From positions 1-64,000 of the forward strand of contig CACIRX010000003.1 in the NCBI GenBank assembly GCA_902589175.1: 64,000 bases of DNA, written 5' to 3'. A program made the translations under genes and the position numbers. The stretch comes from an uncultured Pelagibacteraceae bacterium. GTDB taxonomy: Bacteria > Pseudomonadota > Alphaproteobacteria > Pelagibacterales > AG-422-B15. The notes beneath the pieces are model-generated. The model made no database searches. It worked only from the letters and a program-made list of their open reading frames with translations, and had not been told where the DNA came from. Shown piece by piece: positions 29,768 to 39,207 of this stretch; positions within the stretch are counted from its first letter, which is position 1, and each line of letters starts with the position of its first letter.

Positions 29768-29939
29768 TTATTAGAAATCGCCTATAAGTGTATGTTTTAA
29801 ATAAAGATATGTAAAATATACCTCTACTTATAATTAAATCTATATGTCAATTTGGCATAAAAACATTATATATACATTCTATCATTAATTTTAACTTCTT
29901 TCAGAAAATTAATGTATAAAACTTAAGAGTTAACTCACA

Positions 29940-30275
29940 ATGAAAAAAATCGAAGCTGTCATAAAGCCATTTAAGATAGATGATGTAAAAGAAGCACTTG
30001 AAAAAGTTGGGGTGCGTGGGATCACTATATCTGAAGCTAAAGGCTTAGGTAGACAAAGAGGTTTTACTGAAGTTAACACTGGTGTTGAATATGGTGATTT
30101 TCTTCCGAAAATTAGATTAGAAATAATCTTACAAGATGATCTTGTCGATACGGCCGTCGAAGCGATTAGGGCTTCAGCAAACACAAATCGTATTGGTGAT
30201 GGTAAAATATTTGTTTCTAACATTGAAACAGTTATGAGAATTCGTACAGGCGAGACTGGTTCGGACGCATTATAA
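29940..30275 (+). CDS. glnB: Nitrogen regulatory protein P-II
   Basis: 111-residue trimeric sensor of 2-oxoglutarate, ATP/ADP and glutamine status. The T-loop carries Tyr51 (GVEYGDFLPK), the uridylylation site, and the B-loop and C-loop motifs TGETGSDAL and GDGKIFV are present. It stands at the head of glnB-glnII-glnA, 21 bases before glnII. I found no convincing sigma-54 site in the 172 bases upstream, so nitrogen control by NtrC cannot be shown from the sequence. Confidence 0.97.
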   Translation: MKKIEAVIKPFKIDDVKEALEKVGVRGITISEAKGLGRQRGFTEVNTGVEYGDFLPKIRLEIILQDDLVDTAVEAIRASANTNRIGDGKIFVSNIETVMRIRTGETGSDAL

Positions 30276-30296
30276 ACTTAATTCAGGGAGAAATTA

Positions 30297-31277
30297 ATGT
30301 CAGATATGAAAACTTATGAATACATATGGCTTGATGGTTACACGCCAGAGCCTTTTATGAGAAGTAAAGTAAAAGCAACCGAAGAAAAATCAGCACCAGA
30401 CTGGTCATTTGATGGTTCATCTACTCAACAAGCAGAGGGAGGAAGCTCAGACTGTCTTCTTCTTCCTGTTCAAACTTATTCTAATCCAAATGGACACGAT
30501 ATAGTAATGACACAGGTACAGGCTGCAGACCATACAACTCATCCATCAAACTTTAGAGCTGCGGCCGCGGAAGTTGTTTCCGACGAATGGTGGTTTGGTT
30601 TTGAACAAGAATTTTTTTTAACTGACGCTAAAACTGGTGAACCACTTGGCTGGGAAGATGGTACGCCAAGAGAGCAAGGTGAATTTTATTGTGGTGTTGG
30701 AGCGGGCAATGTTGTTGGTAGAGCGATATCAGATGCACATCTAAAAGCTTGTATAGATCTTGGGATTACGCTTACTGGAACTAATGCAGAAGTTGCACTT
30801 GGCCAATGGGAATATCAATGCTTTGGAAAAGGTATTAAGGCAGCTGATGATTTATGGGTAAGCCGATATTTACTCATGAAAACTGCTGAGGAACACGGCG
30901 TTGGAGTGAACTTTCACCCAAAACCAAAAACTGGTGATTGGAACGGTTCTGGTATGCACACTAATTTTTCTAATGAACAAATGAGATCTTCTGGATCAGA
31001 AGAATTATTTACATCAATGTGCGACAAGCTTGGAAAGGTTCATGAAGAAGGTATTGCAGCTTATGGATCTGACAATAATATGAGGCTTACTGGACTTCAC
31101 GAGACACAAAGTATCGATAAATTTTCATATGGTGTAAGTGATAGAGGTGCTAGTATACGTATTCCAGTTTATACTGTTGAACATAATTGGAATGGGTATC
31201 TTGAAGATAGAAGGCCAGCATCGAATGCTGATCCATACAAAATTGTATCACATATAGTTGGGACTTTGACTAAATAA
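30297..31277 (+). CDS. glnII: Glutamine synthetase type II (eukaryotic-like)
   Basis: 326-residue ATP-dependent ammonia-assimilating enzyme of the GSII class. Landmarks are YEYIWLDGY, the PDWSFDGSST motif, the FEQEFFLTD metal-binding loop and the GLHET/GVSDRGASIRIP active-site segments. GSII is decameric and not adenylylated, unlike GSI encoded immediately downstream. A clear AGGGAGAAATT ribosome-binding site precedes the ATG. GSII is restricted in bacteria mainly to some alphaproteobacteria and actinobacteria, so its place next to glnB and glnA is notable. Confidence 0.96.
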   Translation: MSDMKTYEYIWLDGYTPEPFMRSKVKATEEKSAPDWSFDGSSTQQAEGGSSDCLLLPVQTYSNPNGHDIVMTQVQAADHTTHPSNFRAAAAEVVSDEWWFGFEQEFFLTDAKTGEPLGWEDGTPREQGEFYCGVGAGNVVGRAISDAHLKACIDLGITLTGTNAEVALGQWEYQCFGKGIKAADDLWVSRYLLMKTAEEHGVGVNFHPKPKTGDWNGSGMHTNFSNEQMRSSGSEELFTSMCDKLGKVHEEGIAAYGSDNNMRLTGLHETQSIDKFSYGVSDRGASIRIPVYTVEHNWNGYLEDRRPASNADPYKIVSHIVGTLTK

Positions 31278-31298
31278 ATTCCATAATTAGGGGATCAT

Positions 31299-32708
31299 AT
31301 GGGTACTGCGAACGAAGTGCTAAAAAAATTTAAAAATGGTGAAGTCAAGTATCTCGATATGAGATTTACTGATCCAAAAGGCAAACTTCAACATTTAACG
31401 ATGGACGGTACAGCAGTAGACGATGATCTCCTAAACAGCGGAGTCTTTTTTGATGGATCCTCTATATCTGGCTGGAAAGCTATAAATGAGTCAGACATGG
31501 TTCTCAAACCGGACTTAACCACAACGGTAATGGATCCTTTTACAGCCCAACCAACATTAATTGTATTTTGCGATGTTCTCGATGCAGTTTCAAAGGAACC
31601 ATATGAGAGAGATCCAAGAGGAACTGCAAGAAAAGCAGAAGAGTATGTCAAGGCAAGTGGAATTGGCGATACTGTATATATGGGTCCAGAAGCAGAGTTT
31701 TTTATATTTGATGATGTAAAATTTCAAGTTGATATGAATAAATCAATGTTTGAAATTGATAGTACGGAAGGTCCATATAATTCTGGACGATCTTATGAAA
31801 GCGGCAACTTAGCGCACAGACCAGCTGTAAAAGGAGGATATTTTCCTGTACCGCCTGTTGATAGCGCTCAAGATATAAGAACAGAGTTTCTTGAAGAATT
31901 AAAAAATTTAGGACTGAAGATGGAAAAACATCATCATGAAGTTGCTCCAAGTCAACATGAATTGGGTCTGAAGTTTGATACTTTACTTAAACAGGGCGAC
32001 GCTATGCAGCTTTATAAGTATGGCGTACACATGGTCGCAAATGCATTTGGTAAAACTGCTACATTCATGCCTAAGCCAGTCAAAGGCGATAATGGAACTG
32101 GAATGCATACACACCAATCCATATGGAAAAACGGCGAACCTCTATTTGCAGGAGATAAATATGCAGGCTTATCCGAGATAGCATTGCACTACATTGGTGG
32201 GGTCATAAAACATGGAAGGGCACTTAACGCGTTTACGAATGCTAGCACAAACAGTTATAAGAGACTAATACCAGGGTTTGAGGCTCCAGTAATACTTGTA
32301 TATTCAGCAAGAAACAGGTCTGCCTCGTGTCGGATACCTGTTTCAGATAATCCGAGAGGAAAAAGAGTTGAAGTTAGGTTTCCAGATCCTTCGGCGAATC
32401 CTTATTTGGCATTTTCAGCAATGCTAATGGCAGGGATGGACGGTATAAAAAATAAAATTGACCCAGGAAATGCTGCCGATGAAGATCTTTATGAATTACC
32501 AGAGGAAGAGGTTAAAAAATTGCCAACTGTTTGTGGTTCTCTTAGAGAGGCACTTGAAGCGGTTGACGAAGATAGAGCTTTTTTAACTGAAGGTGGAGTT
32601 TTTACTGATGACCAAATTGATGCATATATAGACCTAAAAATGGAAGATGTATATGATCTAGAACATTCACCTCACCCTATTGAATACAAAAACTATTTTA
32701 GTGTGTGA
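31299..32708 (+). CDS. glnA: Glutamine synthetase type I
   Basis: 469-residue dodecameric GSI-beta, the same length as the E. coli enzyme. Motifs: VFFDGSSISGW, GPEAEFFIFDD, the ATP-loop KPVKGDNGTGMHTHQS, and RNRSASCRIP. Tyr398 in DLYELPEEE matches the adenylylation site, so activity is probably controlled by GlnE if present. It follows glnII by 21 bases with an AGGGG ribosome-binding site. Having GSI and GSII in one operon gives one adenylylatable and one non-adenylylatable enzyme. Confidence 0.97.
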   Translation: MGTANEVLKKFKNGEVKYLDMRFTDPKGKLQHLTMDGTAVDDDLLNSGVFFDGSSISGWKAINESDMVLKPDLTTTVMDPFTAQPTLIVFCDVLDAVSKEPYERDPRGTARKAEEYVKASGIGDTVYMGPEAEFFIFDDVKFQVDMNKSMFEIDSTEGPYNSGRSYESGNLAHRPAVKGGYFPVPPVDSAQDIRTEFLEELKNLGLKMEKHHHEVAPSQHELGLKFDTLLKQGDAMQLYKYGVHMVANAFGKTATFMPKPVKGDNGTGMHTHQSIWKNGEPLFAGDKYAGLSEIALHYIGGVIKHGRALNAFTNASTNSYKRLIPGFEAPVILVYSARNRSASCRIPVSDNPRGKRVEVRFPDPSANPYLAFSAMLMAGMDGIKNKIDPGNAADEDLYELPEEEVKKLPTVCGSLREALEAVDEDRAFLTEGGVFTDDQIDAYIDLKMEDVYDLEHSPHPIEYKNYFSV

Positions 32709-32764
32709 CAATTAGTTGAATTCTAGAGTGTGACCTTTGTAAATAAAATGCTATATATATTAAA

Positions 32765-33940
32765 ATGGAATTAACAACAGAACACGAAGAATTAAAGAGA
32801 TCAGCTCTTAAATTTGTTGAAGATGAAATTAACCCCTATGTAGACGAGTGGGAAGAAAATGAAATTTTCCCAGCTCATGAGCTATTCAAAAAATTAGGTG
32901 ATCAAGGATTTCTTGGAGTAACTAAACCTGAAAAGTACGGTGGATCAGGGTTAGATTACTCATATGGAGCGGTTCTTAATGAAGCATTAGCACATATTAA
33001 GTGTGGTGGTGTTCCAATGGCTATTGGTGTACAGACAGATATGTCAACTCCGGCATTGGCGCGCTTCGGCAGTGAGGAGATATGCAATGAATTTTTAAAA
33101 CCATCTATTACTGGAGATCTTGTTTCTTGTCTTGGTGTTTCTGAACCAAGTGCTGGTTCTGATGTGGCTGCTATTAAGACTTATGCAGTTAAGGATGGTG
33201 ATGATTACGTAATTAATGGATCAAAAATGTGGATTACAAATGGCACTCAAGCAGACTGGATGTGTATGCTTGCAAACACTGAAACAGACCATAAGAATAA
33301 ACATTTAAACAAATCTCTTATATGTGTACCTCTTAAGGAAAATGGCAAAAGAGCAAAAGGTGTCACAATTAATCGTAAACTAAAAAAAATGGGTATGCAT
33401 TCGTCTGATACTGCTGAAATATTTTTTGACGATGTAAGAGTGCCGCAGAAAAATTTAGTCGGAGAAGAAGGTAAAGGCTTTATTTATCAAATGATGCAAT
33501 TTCAAGAAGAAAGACTTTATGCAGCTATTGCTGGCTATACTGGCTGTGAATTAGCTATTAATGAGACCATTAATTATACAAGACAAAGAAAGACATTTGG
33601 TAAGCCTATTCTTGACAATCAGATTGTTCATTACAAACTTTCTGAACTGATGACGGAGGTTGAAGCTTTAAAAGCTCTTACATGGAAAGGAATTGAGATA
33701 CATGTAAATGGTGGTGATTGTACAAAGTTGGCTTCAATGTCAAAGCTAAAAGCCACACGACTTTCTAGAAAAGTTAACGACGAATGCTTACAATATTGGG
33801 GTGGAATGGGTTATATGAATGAGTCGCCTATTTCAAGAGCATATAGAGATGGACGTTTAGGTTCGATTGGCGGTGGATCAGATGAAGTAATGCTAGGCAT
33901 TATATCAAAATATCTCGACATTCTTCCAGGAAAAAATTAA
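32765..33940 (+). CDS. Acyl-CoA dehydrogenase
   Basis: 391-residue FAD enzyme that introduces a 2,3-double bond into acyl-CoA. Seen: LGVSEPSAGSDVAAIKT, the FAD loop WITNGTQADW, RKTFGKPILDNQ and the end YRDGRLGSIGGGSDEVMLG. At the place of the short-chain catalytic Glu the sequence has IGGG. A Glu at 249 in QEERL fits the alternative position used by isovaleryl- and long-chain-type enzymes. Resemblance to citronellyl-CoA dehydrogenase (AtuD) is possible. It converges end to end with an acyl-CoA carboxylase gene. Confidence 0.93.
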   Translation: MELTTEHEELKRSALKFVEDEINPYVDEWEENEIFPAHELFKKLGDQGFLGVTKPEKYGGSGLDYSYGAVLNEALAHIKCGGVPMAIGVQTDMSTPALARFGSEEICNEFLKPSITGDLVSCLGVSEPSAGSDVAAIKTYAVKDGDDYVINGSKMWITNGTQADWMCMLANTETDHKNKHLNKSLICVPLKENGKRAKGVTINRKLKKMGMHSSDTAEIFFDDVRVPQKNLVGEEGKGFIYQMMQFQEERLYAAIAGYTGCELAINETINYTRQRKTFGKPILDNQIVHYKLSELMTEVEALKALTWKGIEIHVNGGDCTKLASMSKLKATRLSRKVNDECLQYWGGMGYMNESPISRAYRDGRLGSIGGGSDEVMLGIISKYLDILPGKN

Positions 33941-35578
33941 TTACATTCTTGCAACGCCGAAAGTGTTTGGCTTTAATTCTCTTTTATCGCCATCACTAAT
34001 GATGTTTAAGCATTCACCTAAAATCTTTCTTGTATCTTTTGGATCAATTATTCCATCATCCCATAATCTTGCTGAGCAAAATATTGCTTCACCTTCCTCA
34101 CGGTATTGATCAATTATTTTCTGCTTCATGCCTTCAAGCATTTCAAGGTTCTCTCCGTAAATTTTTTTGGGGTCTTGACCTTTTCGTTCGGCACCTTCAA
34201 GAGCTACTTGAGCCATTGTTCTAGCGGCCTGTTCTCCTCCCATTACACTCATTTTTGCATTTGGCCATGAGAATAAAAATCTTGGATCGTAAGATCTTCC
34301 CGCCATTCCATATTCTCCCGCACCAAAAGAAGCTCCAATCCTAAGTGTTATTTTAGGAACGGTGCAATTAGTAACAGCCTGTATCATCTTTGAGCCGTGT
34401 CTTATCATTCCTTTTGCTTCCTCTTTAGTTCCCACCATAAAACCAGTTATATTTTGAAGAAAAATTAGCGGTGTATTTGATTGGGAACAAATTTGTATAA
34501 ATTGAGTAGCTTTATTAGCACTTTCAGAGAATATTGGTCCGTTATTTCCTAAAATTCCAACTTTATAACCTTGTATAGTTGCATGACCTGTTATGAGAGT
34601 TTTGCCCCAGCCTTCTTTGAATTCTAAAAAATCAGAACCATCAACAATTCTTGCAATCACTTCTCGGCAATCATAAGGGGTTTTATAATCAACTGGTACA
34701 ACGCCTGTTAACTCATCAGGTGAATAAACGGGTTCTTCATAATCAGACTTTTGAGTAGAAATGAAATCATTGTTCCATCCAATATTCTTCATGACATCTC
34801 TTGCAATCTCAATTGCATGCGCATCATCGTTTGCCATATATTCTGCAAGTCCGGAAACTGCAAAATGCAAATCTGCTCCACCAATTTCTTCATCGGTAGC
34901 AATCTCGCCAAGCGAAGCTCTCAATAAAGGAGGTCCTGCTAGAAATATTTTTGATCTTTCCTTAACTACAATTATATAGTCAGATAAGCCTGTCTGGTAA
35001 GCGCCCCCTGCAGTTGATGAACCGTGAACTACGCCAATTGTCGGAATTCCCATTGCTGACATTTTAGAAAGATTGGCAAAACTTCTACCGCCTTTAATAA
35101 ACATATCGGTCTGTCTCAGTAGATTTGCACCAGCACTCTCTATTAACTGAATAAAAGGTAATTTATTTTCAAAAATTATTTGAGCACCTCTTAACGCCTT
35201 TTCAGTGCCCATCGCAGATGCACTTCCCCCTTTAATACCCGCATCTGAAACACCAATCATGCAACGAACGCCTGCAACATAACCAATGCCGCTAATAGAG
35301 TTTCCCCATCCAATATTTTTATCGCCATCATCATCGCCAATCTTGTAACCAGCAAGGGTGGATAATGGAAGCCAAAAACTACCTGGATCTAATAGTCTTT
35401 TTAATCTTTCACGAGGCAGCAACTGTCCTCTTTTATCAAACTTAGCCTTAGACCTAGCGGAATTATCTGCTATTTTTTGTTCTAAAGTTCTAATTTCATC
35501 AATAAGCTTTTGATGGTCCTCCTGATTTTTTTTGAAGGACTCTGAATTAATCATTATTTTTGATTCAATAACCGGCAT
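33941..35578 (-). CDS. Acyl-CoA carboxylase carboxyltransferase (beta) subunit
   Basis: 545-residue carboxyltransferase that moves CO2 from biotin to an acyl-CoA. It has the two crotonase-like halves, with GVSDAGIKGGSAS, QLIESAGANLLRQ and VHGSSTAGGAYQTGLSD in the first and FLQNITGFMVGTKEEAKG and GASFGAGEYGMAGR in the second. The N-terminus MPVIESKI fits geranyl- or methylcrotonyl-CoA carboxylase beta subunits. The biotin carboxylase (alpha) subunit is not in this window, so it must be encoded elsewhere. Substrate not resolvable by eye. Confidence 0.92.
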   Translation of the reverse strand: MPVIESKIMINSESFKKNQEDHQKLIDEIRTLEQKIADNSARSKAKFDKRGQLLPRERLKRLLDPGSFWLPLSTLAGYKIGDDDGDKNIGWGNSISGIGYVAGVRCMIGVSDAGIKGGSASAMGTEKALRGAQIIFENKLPFIQLIESAGANLLRQTDMFIKGGRSFANLSKMSAMGIPTIGVVHGSSTAGGAYQTGLSDYIIVVKERSKIFLAGPPLLRASLGEIATDEEIGGADLHFAVSGLAEYMANDDAHAIEIARDVMKNIGWNNDFISTQKSDYEEPVYSPDELTGVVPVDYKTPYDCREVIARIVDGSDFLEFKEGWGKTLITGHATIQGYKVGILGNNGPIFSESANKATQFIQICSQSNTPLIFLQNITGFMVGTKEEAKGMIRHGSKMIQAVTNCTVPKITLRIGASFGAGEYGMAGRSYDPRFLFSWPNAKMSVMGGEQAARTMAQVALEGAERKGQDPKKIYGENLEMLEGMKQKIIDQYREEGEAIFCSARLWDDGIIDPKDTRKILGECLNIISDGDKRELKPNTFGVARM

Positions 35579-35662
35579 ACTAAAATCCTAATAAATTCAT
35601 GCTGTTAGAGTAAATAAATATTACACAATGTAAAGAATCTATTATTAGTTGTATTGTTTGTT

Positions 35663-37660
35663 ATGAGAAAGAAATCAAAGAAAAATAAATCAATTAAAAA
35701 GAAGAGTTCATCCAAAAAGACAATAAAAAATTCAAACACATCTTACACTGCAAAAGATATTGAAGTCCTTGAAGGTTTAGAACCGGTTAGAAAGCGACCC
35801 GGAATGTACATTGGGGGAACAGATATAATGGCAATGCATCACCTGGTAAGCGAGGTACTTGATAATTCAATGGATGAAGTTGTTGCTGGTTTTGCAAATA
35901 AGGTAGAAATTAAGCTAGTTTCCCAGGACACGATTGAAATCTCTGATAATGGGCGAGGCATTCCTGTTGATAAGCATCCAAAATTTAAGATACCTGCGGC
36001 TGAGGTCATTATGACAACACTACACTCTGGGGGCAAGTTTTCAAAAAATAATTACAAAACTTCTGGCGGTTTGCATGGCGTTGGAATTTCTGTTGTAAAC
36101 GCGCTATCTAAAAAACTAACTCTTGAAATTGCAAGAGATAAAAAATATTTTGTACAAACTTATAGTCAAGGTTCTCCTAAAAATAAATTAAAAGCATCCG
36201 CAAAAGGACCTCTTAAAAAGGGTACAAAAATAGTATTTTCACCGGACCCAGAAATTTTTGGCAAAGAAATAGAATTTGATGCTTCAATTATATATAATAT
36301 GGCAAAAGCTAAAGCCTATCTTATACCAGATGTTGAAATTCATTGGTCATGCAGTAAGGCAACCGCCAAAAAAAATATTCCATTATCAGATAAACTACAT
36401 TACTCCGATGGAATTAAAGATTATTTAAATAATCTTTGTACGCCCAATGACCCTATTTTTGAAGATCCATTTTATTTCAACACCGAGATAGATGTTGATA
36501 GTGGTAAAATTGAGGGAATTATAAATTGGTTTAATGTGATGGAACCTATAAATGAATCTTATTGTAACACAATTAAAACCCCATTGGGCGGTACTCATGA
36601 AAGCGGTTTCAAGTCAGGAATTTATAAGGCATTTAAAGATTTTTCAAAAATTAAATACGAAAAAAAATCATCTCAAATTAATCAAGAAGATCTCTTTGGT
36701 TCATCTGGATCAATCTTATCTGCTTTTATAGAAAACCCTGAGTTTCAAGGCCAGACAAAAGAAAAGTTATCAAGTATAGAGCCTGGTCGTAAAATTGAAA
36801 TGAAAGCACGACAACTATTTGAACAATGGCTTACAAAAAAAACTAGGTCTGCTGAAGAATTATTTCAATACGCATTTAATCGATCACAGTTAAGACTGCA
36901 ATCCAAGTCAAATCAAATCATAGAAAAAAATATAAAAAGAAAAAAAACAACCTTACCAGGTAAACTTGCTGATTGTTCAATTGATGGAAATAAAGGAACT
37001 GAAATTTTTCTTGTTGAAGGAGACTCGGCTGGTGGATCGGCAAAACAAGCAAGAGATCGCCAAACACAGGCCATTTTACCTTTAAGGGGTAAGATTTTAA
37101 ATGTGATCAGTGCCGGAAGAGATAAAATAAATGCAAACCAAGAAATTACTGATTTAATGCAAGCTATTGGATGTAAGCGAGGAGATAAATTTAATAGCAA
37201 AGATATTAGATACGAAAAAATTATAATTATGACAGATGCTGATGTTGACGGTGCTCATATATCCACCTTATTGATGGCATTCTTCTATAAAGAATTTCCA
37301 AAACTAATTGATGAAGGGCATCTGTACTTATCCGTGCCTCCTTTATACAAAATATCTAAAGGAGCTAAAACGTATTACGCTCTAAATGATAAACATAAAG
37401 ATGAAATAATAAAAAAAGAATTTAAAAATTCAGAAGTTACCATTAATAGATTCAAAGGATTAGGTGAGATGATGCCTGCTCAATTGAAAGAGACAACTAT
37501 GTCGCAGGAAAATAGAACCTTATTAAAAGTTCAAATTGCATCAAAAGACAAAAAGAAAACTCATAAATCTGTAGATTCTTTAATGGGCAAAAAACCTGAA
37601 TTGAGATATAAGTTTATTGTCGAAAACTCAAAAAAAATAGCAGCTGAGAGTATTCTCTAA
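35663..37660 (+). CDS. parE: DNA topoisomerase IV subunit B
   Basis: ATPase subunit of topoisomerase IV, which decatenates replicated chromosomes. I prefer the ATG at 35663 (665 residues) over a TTG nine bases earlier. GHKL ATP-binding motifs: EVLDNSMDE, ISDNGRGIP and TSGGLHGVGISVVNALS. TOPRIM: LVEGDSAGGSAKQARDR and MTDADVDGAHI. The family identity as ParE rather than GyrB is from the alphaproteobacterial pattern (EGLEPVRKRPGMYIGGTD). The first 30 residues are an unusual lysine/serine-rich extension. It overlaps the aldehyde dehydrogenase gene by four bases at convergent stops. Confidence 0.93.
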   Translation: MRKKSKKNKSIKKKSSSKKTIKNSNTSYTAKDIEVLEGLEPVRKRPGMYIGGTDIMAMHHLVSEVLDNSMDEVVAGFANKVEIKLVSQDTIEISDNGRGIPVDKHPKFKIPAAEVIMTTLHSGGKFSKNNYKTSGGLHGVGISVVNALSKKLTLEIARDKKYFVQTYSQGSPKNKLKASAKGPLKKGTKIVFSPDPEIFGKEIEFDASIIYNMAKAKAYLIPDVEIHWSCSKATAKKNIPLSDKLHYSDGIKDYLNNLCTPNDPIFEDPFYFNTEIDVDSGKIEGIINWFNVMEPINESYCNTIKTPLGGTHESGFKSGIYKAFKDFSKIKYEKKSSQINQEDLFGSSGSILSAFIENPEFQGQTKEKLSSIEPGRKIEMKARQLFEQWLTKKTRSAEELFQYAFNRSQLRLQSKSNQIIEKNIKRKKTTLPGKLADCSIDGNKGTEIFLVEGDSAGGSAKQARDRQTQAILPLRGKILNVISAGRDKINANQEITDLMQAIGCKRGDKFNSKDIRYEKIIIMTDADVDGAHISTLLMAFFYKEFPKLIDEGHLYLSVPPLYKISKGAKTYYALNDKHKDEIIKKEFKNSEVTINRFKGLGEMMPAQLKETTMSQENRTLLKVQIASKDKKKTHKSVDSLMGKKPELRYKFIVENSKKIAAESIL

Positions 37661-39114
37661 GATAACCTTTTTATATTTTTTTCCGTAGATTCAGTAAATG
37701 GAGCTGTAATCATCTTACCCGCATCTAAGATATTTTGACCCTTCAGAACTGATCTCTTATGACTAAAGTTCTTAAAGCCATCGTAACCATGATAAGAGCC
37801 CATTCCACTAGGACCAACCCCTCCAAAAGGTAGATCATGCATAGAAAATTGGAATAAAACATCGTTTATTACCGCTTGACCAGATGAAGTATTGTTTAAA
37901 ACAGTATCAATTTCTTTTTTATCATCGCCAAAATAATATATTGCAAGCGCTTTAGGGTTCTTATTTATGAACTCTATTGTTTCATTAAAGCTCTTATATG
38001 TTTTTACTGGCAATAAAGGTCCAAATATTTCTTCTTGCATAATCTTCATATCATCCGTTGGATTTAAAACTAAAGTAGGTAATATTTTATGGTGCTCTTG
38101 TTGCGAAAGGTCTTCGTTTGCAGGGTTTATTTCTACAATAGTAGCTCCCTTTGACTCAGCATCTTTTACTAATTCACGAAGTCTCTCGTAGTGATTCAAA
38201 TGAATTATGGATGTATAATCTGGATTGTTTTTTATCGTTGGATAATTTTCACTAACATGGGATTTTGCATGATCAACAAATTCATCTGTTTGCCCCTCAG
38301 GAACCATTACATAATCAGGTGATATACAAATTTGCCCTCCATTTAAGAGCTTTCCCATCATTATCTTATCAACACTTTTTTTCATTTTGGCATTTGGACC
38401 AACTATTACTGGCGATTTGCCACCTAATTCAAGAGTAAGCGGTACTAAATTTGATGCTGCCTCAGATGCAACTTTTTTAGCTACATTTGTTGATCCAGTG
38501 AAAAGCAGATGATCAAATGGTAATCCTGCAAAATCTTGCGAGGTTTGAGGACCTCCATTTACTATAACAACTTCTTCATCACTAAAAAATTTATTAATAA
38601 GTTCTTCAGTTAATTCAGAGGTTGCTGGAACGAACTCTGAGAGCTTCATCATTGCATTATTTCCAGCCGCAAATATTTCTATTAAAGGCGCAATACTCAG
38701 AGTTAGTGGGAAGTTCCAAGGAGAAATAACACCAACTACTCCATAAGGCTGGAATTGAACATAAGCTTTTGCGCCAAGTAATCCTAATGGGAAGTTAGGT
38801 TTTCGCTTATCAGGCTTAACCCATCTTTTAATATTTTTTAATGCGTCTTTTGCATTATTAATTACAGGCATTGTGTCAGCCATTAGACTTAACTGCTCAT
38901 GTCGTGTGCCAAAATCAGATCTTAACGCGTCATGAAAAGCATCTATATTTTCCTCAACTAAAGTTTGTATTCTTTTTATACGATCAATACGTACATTTAA
39001 ATCTGGGTTGAAGTTTTTTAAAAATGGTTGTTTTAATTTATTTAATTTTGAGAGCATTTCTTCTCTACTTACCTCTGGATAAGTGCTCCCTATAGATACG
39101 TTTCCTAATCCCAT
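37657..39114 (-). CDS. Aldehyde dehydrogenase, coniferyl-aldehyde type
   Basis: 485-residue NAD(P)-dependent aldehyde oxidoreductase. Catalytic set: Asn134 in SPWNFP, Glu229 in LELGGKSP and Cys263 in NGGQICISP; the cofactor loop FTGST is at about 206. The C-terminal hydrophobic-basic end and the LPFGGVGPSGMGSYHG motif recall coniferyl aldehyde dehydrogenase and membrane-associated fatty aldehyde dehydrogenases. It likely oxidises a hydrophobic aldehyde to the acid, in line with the acyl-CoA genes nearby. Confidence 0.92.
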   Translation of the reverse strand: MGLGNVSIGSTYPEVSREEMLSKLNKLKQPFLKNFNPDLNVRIDRIKRIQTLVEENIDAFHDALRSDFGTRHEQLSLMADTMPVINNAKDALKNIKRWVKPDKRKPNFPLGLLGAKAYVQFQPYGVVGVISPWNFPLTLSIAPLIEIFAAGNNAMMKLSEFVPATSELTEELINKFFSDEEVVIVNGGPQTSQDFAGLPFDHLLFTGSTNVAKKVASEAASNLVPLTLELGGKSPVIVGPNAKMKKSVDKIMMGKLLNGGQICISPDYVMVPEGQTDEFVDHAKSHVSENYPTIKNNPDYTSIIHLNHYERLRELVKDAESKGATIVEINPANEDLSQQEHHKILPTLVLNPTDDMKIMQEEIFGPLLPVKTYKSFNETIEFINKNPKALAIYYFGDDKKEIDTVLNNTSSGQAVINDVLFQFSMHDLPFGGVGPSGMGSYHGYDGFKNFSHKRSVLKGQNILDAGKMITAPFTESTEKNIKRLS

Positions 39115-39207
39115 ATTTTATCCTTTATTAAACAAGTTTATAAATTAATCCAAAATAACAAAAAAATATACTTTTTTGTTTTCTCATATGCATGTAATAA
39201 TTAATAA

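Noticed and set aside
29768..29939. Sigma-54 or NtrC site before glnB
   Set aside because: A TTGGCA occurs but there is no GC at the required 10-base spacing from a GG, so the -24/-12 pattern is not met.
35654..35662. TTG at 35654 as parE start
   Set aside because: An in-frame ATG follows after nine bases, and the TTG has no better ribosome-binding site.
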